Of a stretch of DNA of 64,000 bases, positions 1 through 8,672 are shown one piece after another (positions within the stretch are counted from its first letter, which is position 1; every line of letters starts with the position of its first letter). The translations under genes were made by a program, and so were the position numbers. Source of the DNA: Streptomyces sp. S.PB5 (GTDB lineage Bacteria; Actinomycetota; Actinomycetes; Streptomycetales; Streptomycetaceae). The notes under the pieces are model-generated. The model did not search any database and had not been told where the DNA came from. It worked only from the letters and a program-made list of their open reading frames with translations. The stretch covers positions 1 to 64,000 of the forward strand of contig NZ_JAQMWP010000021.1 in assembly GCF_030403745.1 (NCBI RefSeq). The letters are read 5' to 3'.

Positions 1-213
1 ACAACCTCGCCCTCACCGGATAGTTCAACGGGCCGCGCAACGACCAACCGTGCCCGAGGCGACCCGAAGATCATTTACGGGACGGCCCTTAGGAAACGGG
101 ACTTAACACGCACTGATATGTGCGCTGTGCCCGGACGAATCGTGCGTTGCTGGCGACGCGCTGCAGGTGCCCGGGGCCAGAGCCTGTGTCCCTGGGCTGC
201 CACTGCCCGCCAG

Positions 214-795
214 TCATGCCTCAGGCTCCTGTGTCATGCTTCTCTGTCCGTTGGCGATCAGCTCAGCGACTGCGAACGAGTCGCACAGCGTGCCGGCCGG
301 GGACATGGGGACGGACCAGTACGACCGCCAGGCAGCCGGGTTGAGCTCGACAGCATCCACTCTCGGAACGCCCAGGTAGGTGCCGCGTCCTAGGCCGTCG
401 ACTCCCAGGGCGCGCCATGGGCGGGCCGCTGCCTGCCATTGCACGAGCATGCTGGGTCGCACCAGCGCGTAGTAGCGGCGGCCGTGCGGGTCGCAGATGA
501 CGGGGCCGCCGTCGAGGGCCTCGCTGAGGAAGGCGTCGACGGCCGGGGAGGGCATCGTCTCCTCGTCGGCTGCGGCGAGCACGAGGCGGGCGGGTAACCG
601 TACGGCTGCGAAGAGCGTGCCCAGTGGCAGCAGCGCTACGCCTTGGTCGGTCCACTCCTGGCGGGCCGTGCCGGGTGCGCGGGTCGTGGACAGGAGCCAG
701 TGTTCGGTCCCCAGCTGCTGGGTGGTGCGGCTGAGCACGAGCGTTCCGGGATCAGCTTCGACGGGGCGCAGGACGTGCGAGGACTTGCCGGTCAC
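214..795 (-). CDS. Unrecognised 193-residue protein, partner of an XRE regulator
   Basis: I do not recognise a family. The 193-residue product has no signal peptide or membrane segment, so it is probably cytoplasmic. The C-terminal half contains CDPHGRRYYALVRP and a run of Gly/Leu/Pro motifs (LGRGTYLGVP, YWSVP, LCDSF) that look like a folded domain rather than shadow sequence. Its ATG overlaps the stop of the 76-residue gene upstream (positions 792-795), so the two are translationally coupled. Both lie downstream of the XRE/TPR regulator on the same strand. XRE regulators with small unknown partner genes are common in Streptomyces, which is the main support for this pair being real. Function unknown. 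Confidence 0.7.
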   Translation of the reverse strand: MTGKSSHVLRPVEADPGTLVLSRTTQQLGTEHWLLSTTRAPGTARQEWTDQGVALLPLGTLFAAVRLPARLVLAAADEETMPSPAVDAFLSEALDGGPVICDPHGRRYYALVRPSMLVQWQAAARPWRALGVDGLGRGTYLGVPRVDAVELNPAAWRSYWSVPMSPAGTLCDSFAVAELIANGQRSMTQEPEA

Positions 796-1022
796 TGGAC
801 GGCTCCCAGCGCCCGCGGCGCGGGCATCGGGCGCACGAAGCCCAGGGCCTCGGCGAGTTCGGTGAACAGGCGCTGTCCGTCCGTACGGGACAGCACCAGA
901 TCGACGTCAGCGCGGCGCTCGTCGACGGCGTACAGGGCGAGGGGCACGCGCACTTCACCGGTGACCGCGTCGGTGGTGAGCGGCTCGTCGCGCCGGGTGG
1001 AGGCATGCAATCGGGAGAGCAA
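792..1022 (-). CDS. Small unrecognised protein coupled to the 193-residue gene
   Basis: A 76-residue soluble protein with no recognised domain. The central segment VPLALYAVDERRADVDLVLS followed by LFTELAEALGFVRP reads like a compact alpha/beta fold. The 3' end overlaps the next gene by four bases, which supports expression. The start is uncertain: the listed position is a TTG, and the Shine-Dalgarno before it (a GGGG run) is weak. A shorter protein starting at an internal GTG is possible. It lies about 105 bp downstream of the XRE/TPR gene, separated by an 8-bp inverted repeat. Confidence 0.55.
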   Translation of the reverse strand: MLSRLHASTRRDEPLTTDAVTGEVRVPLALYAVDERRADVDLVLSRTDGQRLFTELAEALGFVRPMPAPRALGAVQ

Positions 1023-1089
1023 TACGTGACCCCGTTTCCGTAGGTGACTGAGCGCGGAGCGTCACCGTAAGGGGCCGGGCAAGAGAGAA

Positions 1090-1108
1090 GGGGGACAGAT
1101 TGTCCCCC
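1090..1108. terminator. GGGGGACA/TGTCCCCC inverted repeat
   Basis: A perfect 8-bp inverted repeat with a 3-base spacer sits between the XRE/TPR gene (which ends at 1130) and the small gene starting near 1022. It could be a weak terminator or attenuator of the regulator gene, or a protein-binding site controlling the two small genes. It has no T-tract, as is usual in Streptomyces. Confidence 0.4.
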
Positions 1109-1129
1109 TGTCCCTGGCTGTCCCTGTCG

Positions 1130-2371
1130 TCAGCCGGTGGCGACGCCTACCAGCTCGGCCAGGTGACTGGCCTCCTTGCGCATGGCACGCGGGGCGCTGC
1201 GCCAGAGGTCAGCCGCGACGTGCCGGGCGGATGGGGTGTAGGCGACGGTCTCGGCACCGATCCGGTGGGCCATCTGCATCACGTGCAGGGCGGCCGTACG
1301 GTCGCCGCGCTGCAGGTGGCCGCGGGCGACCTCAACCCACAGGCGGGCCTGCCGCTCGACGGAGGGCATCGTGTCGGGGTCGATGTCGTCTGCCAGGCCG
1401 AGGGCCTTCTGAGACTTCCGCAGGTCCGTCGCCACGCTCACAGCGTGAAAATCGACGTTCGCCCGTCCGAAGACAGTGGAGGGGTGCACATAGGCGGGGG
1501 GCAGCGACTTGGCGACCTGATCGCCCTTGCCCCAGTACCGCCACGCGTCACCCTCCCGACCCTCGCGGGCGGCAGTCACGGCGGCATGCAGTTGGAGTGC
1601 GCCGTAGACGCCTCGCCAGTCGTCGGGCGCGTCGTCCAGATGCGGGCGGATGAGGTCAGCGGCCTCGTTGACGACGCGTAGCGCCTCCTCGGGGTAGGCC
1701 GTTTCCCTGAGGATGTTGCCCATGTTCCAGGCCGCGGCCGCTATCGCGGCGGGCTGGTCAGCGTCCTGCGCGGCGGACAGGGCACGGTCTGCCACGACCC
1801 ACGCAAGCTCAGCCGGCGCCACATAGGCGGTGGCCTGCCCAGTGAGCCGGTAGACGTCGGACAGGGCGACGAGGGCCGCCCGACGCCCCTCGCCGTCGAG
1901 AGCGCGCACGGCCGCCTCGGCGTCCCGGATCAGGTCAGGGAGGAGAGACCCGACCTCCGTGCGGTTGTGTTCGGAGGTGTGCCACAGGCGCCAGCTCTGG
2001 TCGACGCGCCCCTGCAGAATGGCGGGGTCCGCAGTGCTCGTCGTCCGGGGCGACATGGTGCGTTGCATGACGGCTGTCCAGATGGCCGGCATCGACGGAT
2101 GGTTCAGCCTTCCGAGCGGCACGGGTGCTGCGGGGCCTTCCGTGTTGCCGGTGATCACGGACAAGTCGGAGAGCTGGAGCGCGGCAGCCAGACGCAACAG
2201 CAGCGTGTGTGAGCTTAGTTCGCGCTCGCCTGACTCGATCTTCTTCAGCCAGTCTGGGCCGCGGCCGCACAGCTGGGCGAGGGTGGGACGGGACATGCCG
2301 CGCGACTCGCGCAGCACCTTGATTCGTTCGCCGACGCTGAGGGTGGACGAGGTGTCGGACAGCTCGGGCAT
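1130..2371 (-). CDS. XRE-family HTH regulator with TPR-like C-terminus
   Basis: A 413-residue DNA-binding regulator. Residues 11-65 form a Cro/C1-type helix-turn-helix (VGERIKVLRESRGMSRPTLA, then WLKKIESGERELSSHTLLRL-like sequence). The remainder is alanine-rich helical repeats (about residues 150-410) resembling the TPR region of Streptomyces XRE proteins. The length fits that class. The ATG start is at 2371. Upstream (2382-2405) is an inverted repeat CGTTCTG-N10-CAGAACG that could be its own operator. It is the first gene of a probable three-gene minus-strand unit. The signal it senses cannot be told from sequence. Confidence 0.85.
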   Translation of the reverse strand: MPELSDTSSTLSVGERIKVLRESRGMSRPTLAQLCGRGPDWLKKIESGERELSSHTLLLRLAAALQLSDLSVITGNTEGPAAPVPLGRLNHPSMPAIWTAVMQRTMSPRTTSTADPAILQGRVDQSWRLWHTSEHNRTEVGSLLPDLIRDAEAAVRALDGEGRRAALVALSDVYRLTGQATAYVAPAELAWVVADRALSAAQDADQPAAIAAAAWNMGNILRETAYPEEALRVVNEAADLIRPHLDDAPDDWRGVYGALQLHAAVTAAREGREGDAWRYWGKGDQVAKSLPPAYVHPSTVFGRANVDFHAVSVATDLRKSQKALGLADDIDPDTMPSVERQARLWVEVARGHLQRGDRTAALHVMQMAHRIGAETVAYTPSARHVAADLWRSAPRAMRKEASHLAELVGVATG

Positions 2372-2381
2372 ACTGAAGCTC

Positions 2382-2405
2382 CGTTCTGTGGTCGCACTCA
2401 GAACG
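2382..2405. promoter_or_regulatory. Candidate operator before the XRE gene
   Basis: CGTTCTG and CAGAACG form a perfect 7-bp inverted repeat with a 10-base spacer, starting 11 bases upstream of the XRE start codon. The position suits autoregulation. No experimental consensus is known to me, so this is inference from symmetry and position. Confidence 0.35.
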
Positions 2406-2415
2406 GTACGCTGAC

Positions 2416-2440
2416 CGGCCCCCGTGAACTACGGGGGCCG
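2416..2440. terminator. 10-bp perfect hairpin
   Basis: CGGCCCCCGT and ACGGGGGCCG form a perfect 10-bp stem with a 5-base loop. It lies just upstream of the XRE gene. It may insulate that gene from transcription coming from the right, or form part of its control region. Confidence 0.4.
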
Positions 2441-2528
2441 TCGTACTTCCGCCCCCGGAGACAACGCAGAGAGGCCCCCTGCGCCACCCGTGAGGGCAGT
2501 GCAGTGGCCCGGCTTAAGATCTCCGGTC

Positions 2529-2603
2529 GTGGCAGACATCCCCGACGAATTGATCAAGCTGGAACGATCCGCCGAAGAGGCGCACGTGAAACTCGCCGGC
2601 TAA
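2529..2603 (+). pseudogene. N-terminal remnant of a small Streptomyces protein
   Basis: A GTG at 2529 opens a 24-codon frame whose product begins VADIPDELIKLERSAEEAHV and ends at TAA at 2601. From memory of the family, this matches the start of a widespread Streptomyces protein of about 80 residues (ADIPDDLIKLERSAEEE-type). Only the first helix remains; the rest is missing. The call is tentative because the fragment is short. Confidence 0.4.
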
Positions 2604-2806
2604 TCAAGTTCGACTACTCACTGGCGGGGCCACGCCCACGTCGTGATGTCCCCCACGTACACGTCCAACCGGGCGGAGGGCTTGCGCAAAGCTCAGCGCC
2701 GCGAGTGCCGGGTGGGCTGCGGGTTTTGCTCATCAATGTGTAAAGGCCCATGGCCCTTCGGGGGACGCACGGGCACGCGGGCCACGGCACGAGCGGCTGT
2801 CGTGAA

Positions 2807-2838
2807 GCGCCGGCTCCCTGCGGTGCGGGGGCCGGCGC
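2807..2838. terminator. Terminator of the monooxygenase gene
   Basis: GCGCCGGC (2807-2814) pairs with GCCGGCGC (2831-2838), and the stem extends inward through CCC/GGG. It begins about 15 bases past the stop of the AA10 gene in the direction of transcription. It is a GC-rich hairpin without a T-tract, typical of Streptomyces. Confidence 0.6.
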
Positions 2839-2852
2839 CTCGGCGGCACTTG

Positions 2853-3947
2853 TTACGGGTTGACGCAGCCGATCGAGCCGACCGGATGGTTGTTGCCGGT
2901 GGAGGTGGCGGTGAAGCCGAAGCTCACGCTGCCGTCCGGCGCGACGGTCCGGTTGTGGTCGACGTTTCTGACCGTGACCGTGCCGTCGGATCCGGTACTG
3001 AGCGTGCCGTTCCAGACCTGGCTGAGCCGGGTGCCGGTGCCGAGTTGCCAGCGCACCGCCCAGCCGTTCATCGGCGACGTGTTGTGGTTCATCACCTGGA
3101 CGGCTCCCTGGAAGCCGCCGTTCCAGGCGTTCGTCACCGAGTAGACGGCCATGCAGCCGGTGTGCGGGTCGGTCGGGGTGGGAGTCGGCGTGGGCGTCGG
3201 GGTCGGGGTCGGGGTCGGGGTACCGCCCGAGCCGCGGATGCCGGTCACCTCTCCGTTTCCGCCGTCGAAGACGATGTCGGAACAGGAGAAGAAGTTCTCC
3301 TGGCTGTCCGAGCGCACCCACTGGATGAACAGCACCGCGTCACCCGAGCGGCCCGCGGGCAGGTTCAGGTTCCAGAAGTAGTGCCCGGACTCGCTGCCCG
3401 GCGAGCCCGACTGGGCGGGGTTGGTGACGGTCTGGATGAGCTCCAGGTCGCTCCAGTCGAGCGAAGTGCTGGGGGAGTAGCCGGGCTTGGAGAGGTACAC
3501 CCGGAAGTCGCCCGGGTGGGCCGCCCAGTTGCTGTACCGGACCTGCATGCTCTTCCCGGAGGTCAGATGTGTGCGAGGCCAGTCGGAGCGGGCGGCGTTG
3601 TAGCCGGTGAAGTTGTACGGGGAGCGGTCGCCGGCGCTGCACAGCTTGCCGTCCGGCACGTAACCCGCGCCGCGCCCGCCCGCGTTGGAGTCGAGAACGG
3701 CGAACCAGTTGTACAGCGCCGTGGATCCGCTCTCCGCCAGCGCGGCCTTGCACGCCGGGTTCGTCGGGTCCAGGGCGCCCGTGCCGGTCTTGGCGTCCAG
3801 ATAGCAGAGATAGGTCCGCGATCCGGGCATCATCGCCACCCCGTGCGCCTGCGCGCTGCCCTGCCCGAGCAGGGCCAGACCGAGACCGCTGAGCAGGGTG
3901 GCGAGCACCGCCGCCAAGGAGAGGAGCCGGTTTCTGCGTCGAACCAT
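2853..3947 (-). CDS. Secreted cellulose-active LPMO, AA10 + CBM2 (CelS2-like)
   Basis: A copper-dependent lytic polysaccharide monooxygenase that cleaves crystalline cellulose oxidatively outside the cell. The ATG at 3947 is chosen because AGGAGG precedes it; longer frames start inside the neighbouring gene. Of 364 residues, 1-34 are a signal peptide ending AQA. The mature protein begins HGVAMM, giving the N-terminal copper ligand His35; the second histidine-brace ligand is His144 (SNWAAHPGDF). These numbers equal those of S. coelicolor CelS2 (ScLPMO10C). The catalytic domain (35 to about 230) is followed by a (TP)n linker and a C-terminal CBM2 (about 260-364) with the WNGGF, GWAVRW and WNGTL tryptophans. 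It is the last gene of the cellulase cluster, about 100 bp after the GH6 gene. Confidence 0.95.
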   Translation of the reverse strand: MVRRRNRLLSLAAVLATLLSGLGLALLGQGSAQAHGVAMMPGSRTYLCYLDAKTGTGALDPTNPACKAALAESGSTALYNWFAVLDSNAGGRGAGYVPDGKLCSAGDRSPYNFTGYNAARSDWPRTHLTSGKSMQVRYSNWAAHPGDFRVYLSKPGYSPSTSLDWSDLELIQTVTNPAQSGSPGSESGHYFWNLNLPAGRSGDAVLFIQWVRSDSQENFFSCSDIVFDGGNGEVTGIRGSGGTPTPTPTPTPTPTPTPTDPHTGCMAVYSVTNAWNGGFQGAVQVMNHNTSPMNGWAVRWQLGTGTRLSQVWNGTLSTGSDGTVTVRNVDHNRTVAPDGSVSFGFTATSTGNNHPVGSIGCVNP

Positions 3948-4047
3948 GGTGTGCCTCCTGTCGTTCCGTGGCTGTCCGCTGTGGAGCCCCCGCCCGCCCG
4001 GGGACGCGGTCGCTCCGGGCGGGCAGGGGAGTGTGGGGATACGCGGA

Positions 4048-6258
4048 TCAGGCGGGCGGTGCGCCCCAGGCCAGGACGGTGCCGAGGTAGCCGGGGATCG
4101 CCGGGGCGTCGGTGTACGTCGTGGCGGTGGTACGGCTGTGGTCGCCGACCTCGTTGAACGCGGACCAGTCGGACTTGGCCATCCGGAGCTGGATGTCACC
4201 GCTGTCCCGGCCCGCGGCCAGCGAGCCGGCCGAGAACCCGACCTCGAGGTAGGCGTCCGCGCCCGCGACCGGGGTGCTCAGCGGGACGACCCGGAGCTTG
4301 ACGTTGGAGCAGCCGACCGCGGCGTAGTCGCAATAGGCGTTCACGGTCGGTGAGCCGCCGTCCCGGGTGAAGTAGTAGCGGGCGGTCACCCCGGTCAGGT
4401 CGAGAGCGGCGCTGCCGGTGTTGGTGATCCGCAGGCCGGGGCGGATGGCGTTGTCGGTGGCCGAGGAGTCGTTGTTCTTGTAGGCGACCTTGAGGCCGCC
4501 CGCCGGGTCGGGGCCGCCGCCGCCCGTCTCTGTGGTGACGCTCAGGGCGGTGGAGGCGGCGGAGACGTTCCCGGCCGCGTCACGGGCGCGCACGGTGTAG
4601 CTGTAGGCCGTGGCGGCGCTCAGCCCGGTGTCCGTGTAGGTGGTGCCGGAGGCCGGCGAGCCGACCCGGGTGCCGTCGCGGTACACGTCGTACCCGGTCA
4701 CCCCCACGTTGTCGGTGGCCGCGGTCCAGGCCAGGGAGACACTGCTCGCGGTCTTGGCGGTGGCCTGCAGTCCGGTCGGGGCGGTCGGGGCGGTGGTGTC
4801 CCCCGGGTCGGTGCCGCCCGTCGGCACGGCAGGGTAGGCGTTGCGGACCAACATCAGGAACTGGTTGTGGAACCAGTGGCCGGCCAGCGGTGCGTCGGGC
4901 AGCGCCCCGGTCTTGTTGTTGCCGGCGTTCGGCGCGGTGTAGTCGGGGTCGCACATCGGGTCGGCGCGCTTGCCCTCCTCATTGGGGATGTCCTTGCTGG
5001 CCCCGTCGGACTCACCCGGCGGCTTGACCCACAAGAAGGCGTCGAGGTGCGAGTCGGGGTATCCCGAGGGCGCGGCCTGCGGCGGCTGTCCGAGCCCGGC
5101 TCCGCTCGCGTTGCACCACAGTCCTCGATGCGTGCGCCGGTCGGCCTTGGACTCGTTGACGTAGGTGTCGAGGGTGGTGCTGGTGCTCTCCGCGGTGGGC
5201 CGCGCGGGGCCGCCCCAGCCGTTGCGGGAGGTGTCGATCACCAGGCCGGTGGCGGCGGGCCAGCCCGCCGAGACCAGCGCCCGGTGCACGTTCTTCGTGA
5301 AGTCCACTTCGTCGAAGTTCGGGTTCCACTCGTAGTACTTGCCCGACTTGACCGGGTTGCCGCCGACCTGCTTGTCGGGGTTGGTCAGGAACGGCTCCTC
5401 CAGCGGCGTGTAGTTGGCGACGTTCGTGATCAGCCCGTCGACGCTGCTCAGCCCGGCCGCGGTGCCCCTGGCCACCTCGGTGTACTGCTGCACGGTCTGG
5501 GTGAGGTTGTTGTCCCAGCCGAGCCAGCCGGAGTGCGCGTAGTCCAGGTAGGTGTACACGTTCGGGATGGCGTGCAGCTTGTCCAGGGCGTATCGGATGC
5601 CCTCGACGTAGATGCCGCTGCTCTTGGCCTGGGCGCACTCGGGGTCGGAGGTGTTGGTGACCAGGTTGGGCAGGCTGTCGGGCTCGACGACGGTGGTGAT
5701 GCGGATGTCCTGGTACTTGGGGTTCTTGAAGACGTTCGCGATGACGTCGATGTACTCGCTCTTGTAGCGGGCCAGGCCCGCCTGGGTGAGCGGCAGTTCG
5801 CCGCTGGAGGCGAGCGCGGCGCAGTCCCGTCCCGGCAGGTCGTACACCACGAAGGTGGCGGTGATCGGCTGTCCGGGCTTCTTCTGGGCGAGCGCCAGGT
5901 CGAGGTGGTCGGCCAGGCTCTTGCGTCCTGCGTTGGCCTCACCCCCGTGGACGGCCGCGATCCGGTCCATCCAGACGGCGGTCGGATAGCTCTTGACCTT
6001 CTCCATCTTCGCCTTGAGCGCGGCGTCGGAGGTCTGCGCGATGGACGTGCTCACGTGCTCGGCGTAGTCGGGGTTGAGGTAGAAGCTCGCCCCCGCGAAG
6101 GGGTTGTCGACATGGGCTTCCGCCGCTGCCGCGGGTTGTCCCCCGATCTGGCCCGCCACCCCGAGCATCAGGGTGGCCAGGGCGGTGGCCAGGGCTGCCG
6201 ACCGTCGTCGGCGCGTGCGCGGCAGCCAGGCGCCGTCGGCTCTGGTCGGGTTGGTCAT
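4048..6258 (-). CDS. Secreted GH6 cellobiohydrolase with FnIII and CBM3
   Basis: Exo-acting 1,4-beta-cellobiohydrolase (inverting GH6) releasing cellobiose from cellulose chain ends. A Sec-type signal with an RTRRRR n-region is followed by AAAAEAHVDNPF. The catalytic domain (about residues 50-465) carries both GH6 signatures: VVYDLPGRDCAA and VVEPDSLPNLVTN, the latter with the general-acid Asp. A fibronectin type III module follows (about 490-580), then a CBM3 (last ~150 residues, beginning LKVAYKNNDSS). Two adjacent ATGs occur (6261 and 6258); the second has better spacing from GAGGAG. Only about 40 bp separate it from the GH3 gene upstream, so co-transcription is likely. Confidence 0.93.
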   Translation of the reverse strand: MTNPTRADGAWLPRTRRRRSAALATALATLMLGVAGQIGGQPAAAAEAHVDNPFAGASFYLNPDYAEHVSTSIAQTSDAALKAKMEKVKSYPTAVWMDRIAAVHGGEANAGRKSLADHLDLALAQKKPGQPITATFVVYDLPGRDCAALASSGELPLTQAGLARYKSEYIDVIANVFKNPKYQDIRITTVVEPDSLPNLVTNTSDPECAQAKSSGIYVEGIRYALDKLHAIPNVYTYLDYAHSGWLGWDNNLTQTVQQYTEVARGTAAGLSSVDGLITNVANYTPLEEPFLTNPDKQVGGNPVKSGKYYEWNPNFDEVDFTKNVHRALVSAGWPAATGLVIDTSRNGWGGPARPTAESTSTTLDTYVNESKADRRTHRGLWCNASGAGLGQPPQAAPSGYPDSHLDAFLWVKPPGESDGASKDIPNEEGKRADPMCDPDYTAPNAGNNKTGALPDAPLAGHWFHNQFLMLVRNAYPAVPTGGTDPGDTTAPTAPTGLQATAKTASSVSLAWTAATDNVGVTGYDVYRDGTRVGSPASGTTYTDTGLSAATAYSYTVRARDAAGNVSAASTALSVTTETGGGGPDPAGGLKVAYKNNDSSATDNAIRPGLRITNTGSAALDLTGVTARYYFTRDGGSPTVNAYCDYAAVGCSNVKLRVVPLSTPVAGADAYLEVGFSAGSLAAGRDSGDIQLRMAKSDWSAFNEVGDHSRTTATTYTDAPAIPGYLGTVLAWGAPPA

Positions 6259-6300
6259 CATGCCCTCCTCGGTGGTACGTGCGGGTGTGCCGGTCGTACG

Positions 6301-8553
6301 TCAGGAGCCGGTGCACTGCGGAGCGGGCGAACCCGCGCCGCCGTTCGCGGTGAAGCCGAACGAGGTGGAGGCGCCGGGGGACAGGGCGCCGTTGTGGGCG
6401 GCGTTGCGGACGGTCGCGCGGCCCTGGGCCACGGTCAGGGAGCCGTTCCACAGGCTGGTGACCGTGGAGCCGCCCAGGTCCCAGTCGACGGACCAGCCGG
6501 TGAGCGGGCCGGTGCCGGAGTTCTTGACGGTCATCTCCGCCTGGTAGCCGCCGGTCCAGGCCGAGACGACCTTGAACTGAGCGGTGCAGGAGGTGGGTTG
6601 GGGCTCCGGGTCAGGGTCCGGGTCGGGGTCGGGATCGGTGCCGTAGGTGAGGCCGTGCCCGTAGGCGAAGAGGGGGCTCTTGCCGTCGCCGTCGTTGATG
6701 GGTTGCTGGGAGGCGCTGCGCATCCACGTCAGGGGGAGCTTGCCGGTGGGGGCGTGGTCGCCGAAGAGCACGTCCGCCACTCCGCCGCCCTCGGTGCCGG
6801 GCAGCCAGGCCGCCAGCAGGGCGCGCCAGTCCGGCAGTTGGGCGGCGATGTCGAGGGGGCGCCCGGAGACCAGGACCACCACGACGGGCACCCCGCTGGC
6901 CTTGAGCCGGCTGAGGGTCTGCAGGTCCTCCTGGTCCAGCCCCATGCCGCCGGGGCGGTCGCCGTGCATCTCGGCGTACGGTGTCTCCCCGACCACCGCG
7001 ACGGCGGCGGTGTAGCTGCCGTCGATGCCGTTGCCGTAGCGGTCGTAGATGATGCGGGACGGGTCGGTCGCGGTGGCGCGGATGCCCTGGAGGACGGTGG
7101 TGCCCTGGGTGACGGGCCCGCTGCGGCCCTGCCAGCCCAGGGTCCAGCCGCCGCTCTGGTTGCCGATGTCGTCGGCGGACTTGCCGGCCACGAACAGCTT
7201 GGCGTTCTTCGGCAGCGGGAGGATCGCGCCGTCGTTCTTCAGCAGCACCTGCGACTGCCGCACCGCCTGCCGGGCCAGGGCCCGGTGTTCCGCGGAGCCC
7301 ACGGTCGGGGTCAACGACCGGTCGGTGAGCGGCTTTTCGAACAGGCCGAGCTGGAACTTCTTGGTGAGGATGCGCCGGTTGGCGTCGTCGACGCGGGCCA
7401 GGGGGATCCGCCCGGCGTTCACCTCGCCGCGCAGCAGGGTGAGGAACTTCTTGTAGTCGTGCGGGACCATCACCATGTCGACACCGGCGTTGACGGCCGT
7501 GGTGATCTCGGCGCCGGTGAAGCCGCTCTGACCGTCGAGCTGGTCGAGTGCGGCCCAGTCCGAGACGACGAACCCGGTGAAGCCGAGCTCGCCCTTGAGT
7601 ACGTCGGTGACCAGGTACTTGTGGGCGTGCGAGCGCACGCCGTTCCAGCTGCTGTAGGACAGCATGACCGAGCCCACGCCCCGCCGTACCGCCTCCTGGA
7701 AGGGCGGCAGATGGATCGCGCGCAGTTCGGCCTCGGACAGTTCGGTGTTGCCCTGGTCGACGCCTCCGGTGGTGCCGCCGTCGCCGATGTAGTGCTTGGC
7801 GGTGGCCAGTACCGACGCCGGGTCGCCGCCCAGGGCGGTGCCCTGCATGCCGGTGACGAACGTGGCCATGGAGGTGGGCAGTTCGGGCTTCTCCCCGAAC
7901 GACTCGTAGGTGCGGCCCCACCGGTCGTTGCGGGCCACGCACAGACAGGGCGCGAAGGACCAGTCGATGCCGGTACCGGCCACCTCCTCGGCCACCGCCC
8001 GTCCGACCCGCTGCACCAGCGCCGGGTCACGGGTGGCGCCGAGGCCGATGTTGTGCGGGAAGAGGGTGGCGCCGCGTACCGCGTTGTGGCCGTGCACCGC
8101 GTCGATGCCGTAGATCATCGGGATGCCGAGCGGGGTGGTGAGGGCGGTGCGTTGGAGGGAGTCGTAGGTGTCGGCCCAGGTCTGTGCGTTGTTGGGGCTG
8201 ACCGTCGAGTCGCCGCCGGAGAGCACCGAGCCGATGCGGTAGGCGGCGAGGTCGGACTGCGGGACGAGTGCGTCCTTCTCGATCTGGGTCATCTGCCCGA
8301 GCTTGTCGTCGAGCGTCATCCGGGAGAGCAGATCGGCGACTCGCTGGGGCACCGGGACGGACGGGTCCTGGTAGGGCAGGGCGACGGCGGCGGTCGGGAC
8401 CTGGGCGGGTGGTGCGGCGGCGAGACCGGTCACGGCGAGGGCCGCGGCGCACAGGGCTGCGACGAGGGCGGGGCGGCGGGCCCGGGGACGTAAGGGCACG
8501 CCGGCGCGTGGGGTCGGCGGGCGGGGTGCGGACGCGGTGCGGCTCGGGCTCAT
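6301..8553 (-). CDS. Secreted GH3 beta-glucosidase with CBM2
   Basis: A retaining GH3 exo-beta-glucosidase, expected to hydrolyse cellobiose and cello-oligosaccharides. It has 750 residues: an N-terminal signal (basic region, then LVAALCAAALAVTGLAAAP), the GH3 N-terminal barrel (KHYIGDGGT) and the nucleophile Asp in GFVVSDWAALD near residue 330. The C-terminal GH3 sandwich is followed by a (DP)n linker and a terminal CBM2 (about 653-750). A cellulose-binding module on a secreted GH3 is less common than intracellular GH3 enzymes and suggests action on the cellulose surface. The ATG at 8553 is chosen because the signal peptide follows directly; the open frame continues upstream without protein-like sequence. 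The gene lies between the GH12 and GH6 genes. Confidence 0.92.
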   Translation of the reverse strand: MSPSRTASAPRPPTPRAGVPLRPRARRPALVAALCAAALAVTGLAAAPPAQVPTAAVALPYQDPSVPVPQRVADLLSRMTLDDKLGQMTQIEKDALVPQSDLAAYRIGSVLSGGDSTVSPNNAQTWADTYDSLQRTALTTPLGIPMIYGIDAVHGHNAVRGATLFPHNIGLGATRDPALVQRVGRAVAEEVAGTGIDWSFAPCLCVARNDRWGRTYESFGEKPELPTSMATFVTGMQGTALGGDPASVLATAKHYIGDGGTTGGVDQGNTELSEAELRAIHLPPFQEAVRRGVGSVMLSYSSWNGVRSHAHKYLVTDVLKGELGFTGFVVSDWAALDQLDGQSGFTGAEITTAVNAGVDMVMVPHDYKKFLTLLRGEVNAGRIPLARVDDANRRILTKKFQLGLFEKPLTDRSLTPTVGSAEHRALARQAVRQSQVLLKNDGAILPLPKNAKLFVAGKSADDIGNQSGGWTLGWQGRSGPVTQGTTVLQGIRATATDPSRIIYDRYGNGIDGSYTAAVAVVGETPYAEMHGDRPGGMGLDQEDLQTLSRLKASGVPVVVVLVSGRPLDIAAQLPDWRALLAAWLPGTEGGGVADVLFGDHAPTGKLPLTWMRSASQQPINDGDGKSPLFAYGHGLTYGTDPDPDPDPDPEPQPTSCTAQFKVVSAWTGGYQAEMTVKNSGTGPLTGWSVDWDLGGSTVTSLWNGSLTVAQGRATVRNAAHNGALSPGASTSFGFTANGGAGSPAPQCTGS

Positions 8554-8672
8554 GGGGTGCGGCCTTTCCGGGTGCGGGCCGGAGGGGCGGAGGTGGGGGG
8601 CCGGGGCCCGCTCTCGTCGGTGCGGGAAGGAGGGCGAGCCCCGGAGGAGGCCGGTGCGGCGTGCCGGCGAGG

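Noticed and set aside
1..213. Possible tail of a plus-strand gene ending at TAG 21-23 (NLALTG)
   Set aside because: Only six codons are visible, too little to support a call.
3183..3222. Tandem GTCGGGGTCGGGGTC repeat taken as a possible CRISPR or satellite
   Set aside because: It encodes the (Thr-Pro)n linker of the LPMO; there are no spacers and no other repeat array in the window.
3948..4199. Longer start for the LPMO gene
   Set aside because: It overlaps the GH6 3' end and would bury the signal peptide; AGGAGG precedes the ATG at 3947.
4867..8493. A plus-strand frame of over 1,200 codons opposite the GH6 and GH3 genes
   Set aside because: It spans two enzyme genes in antisense and shows only Gly/Val/Arg-rich filler.
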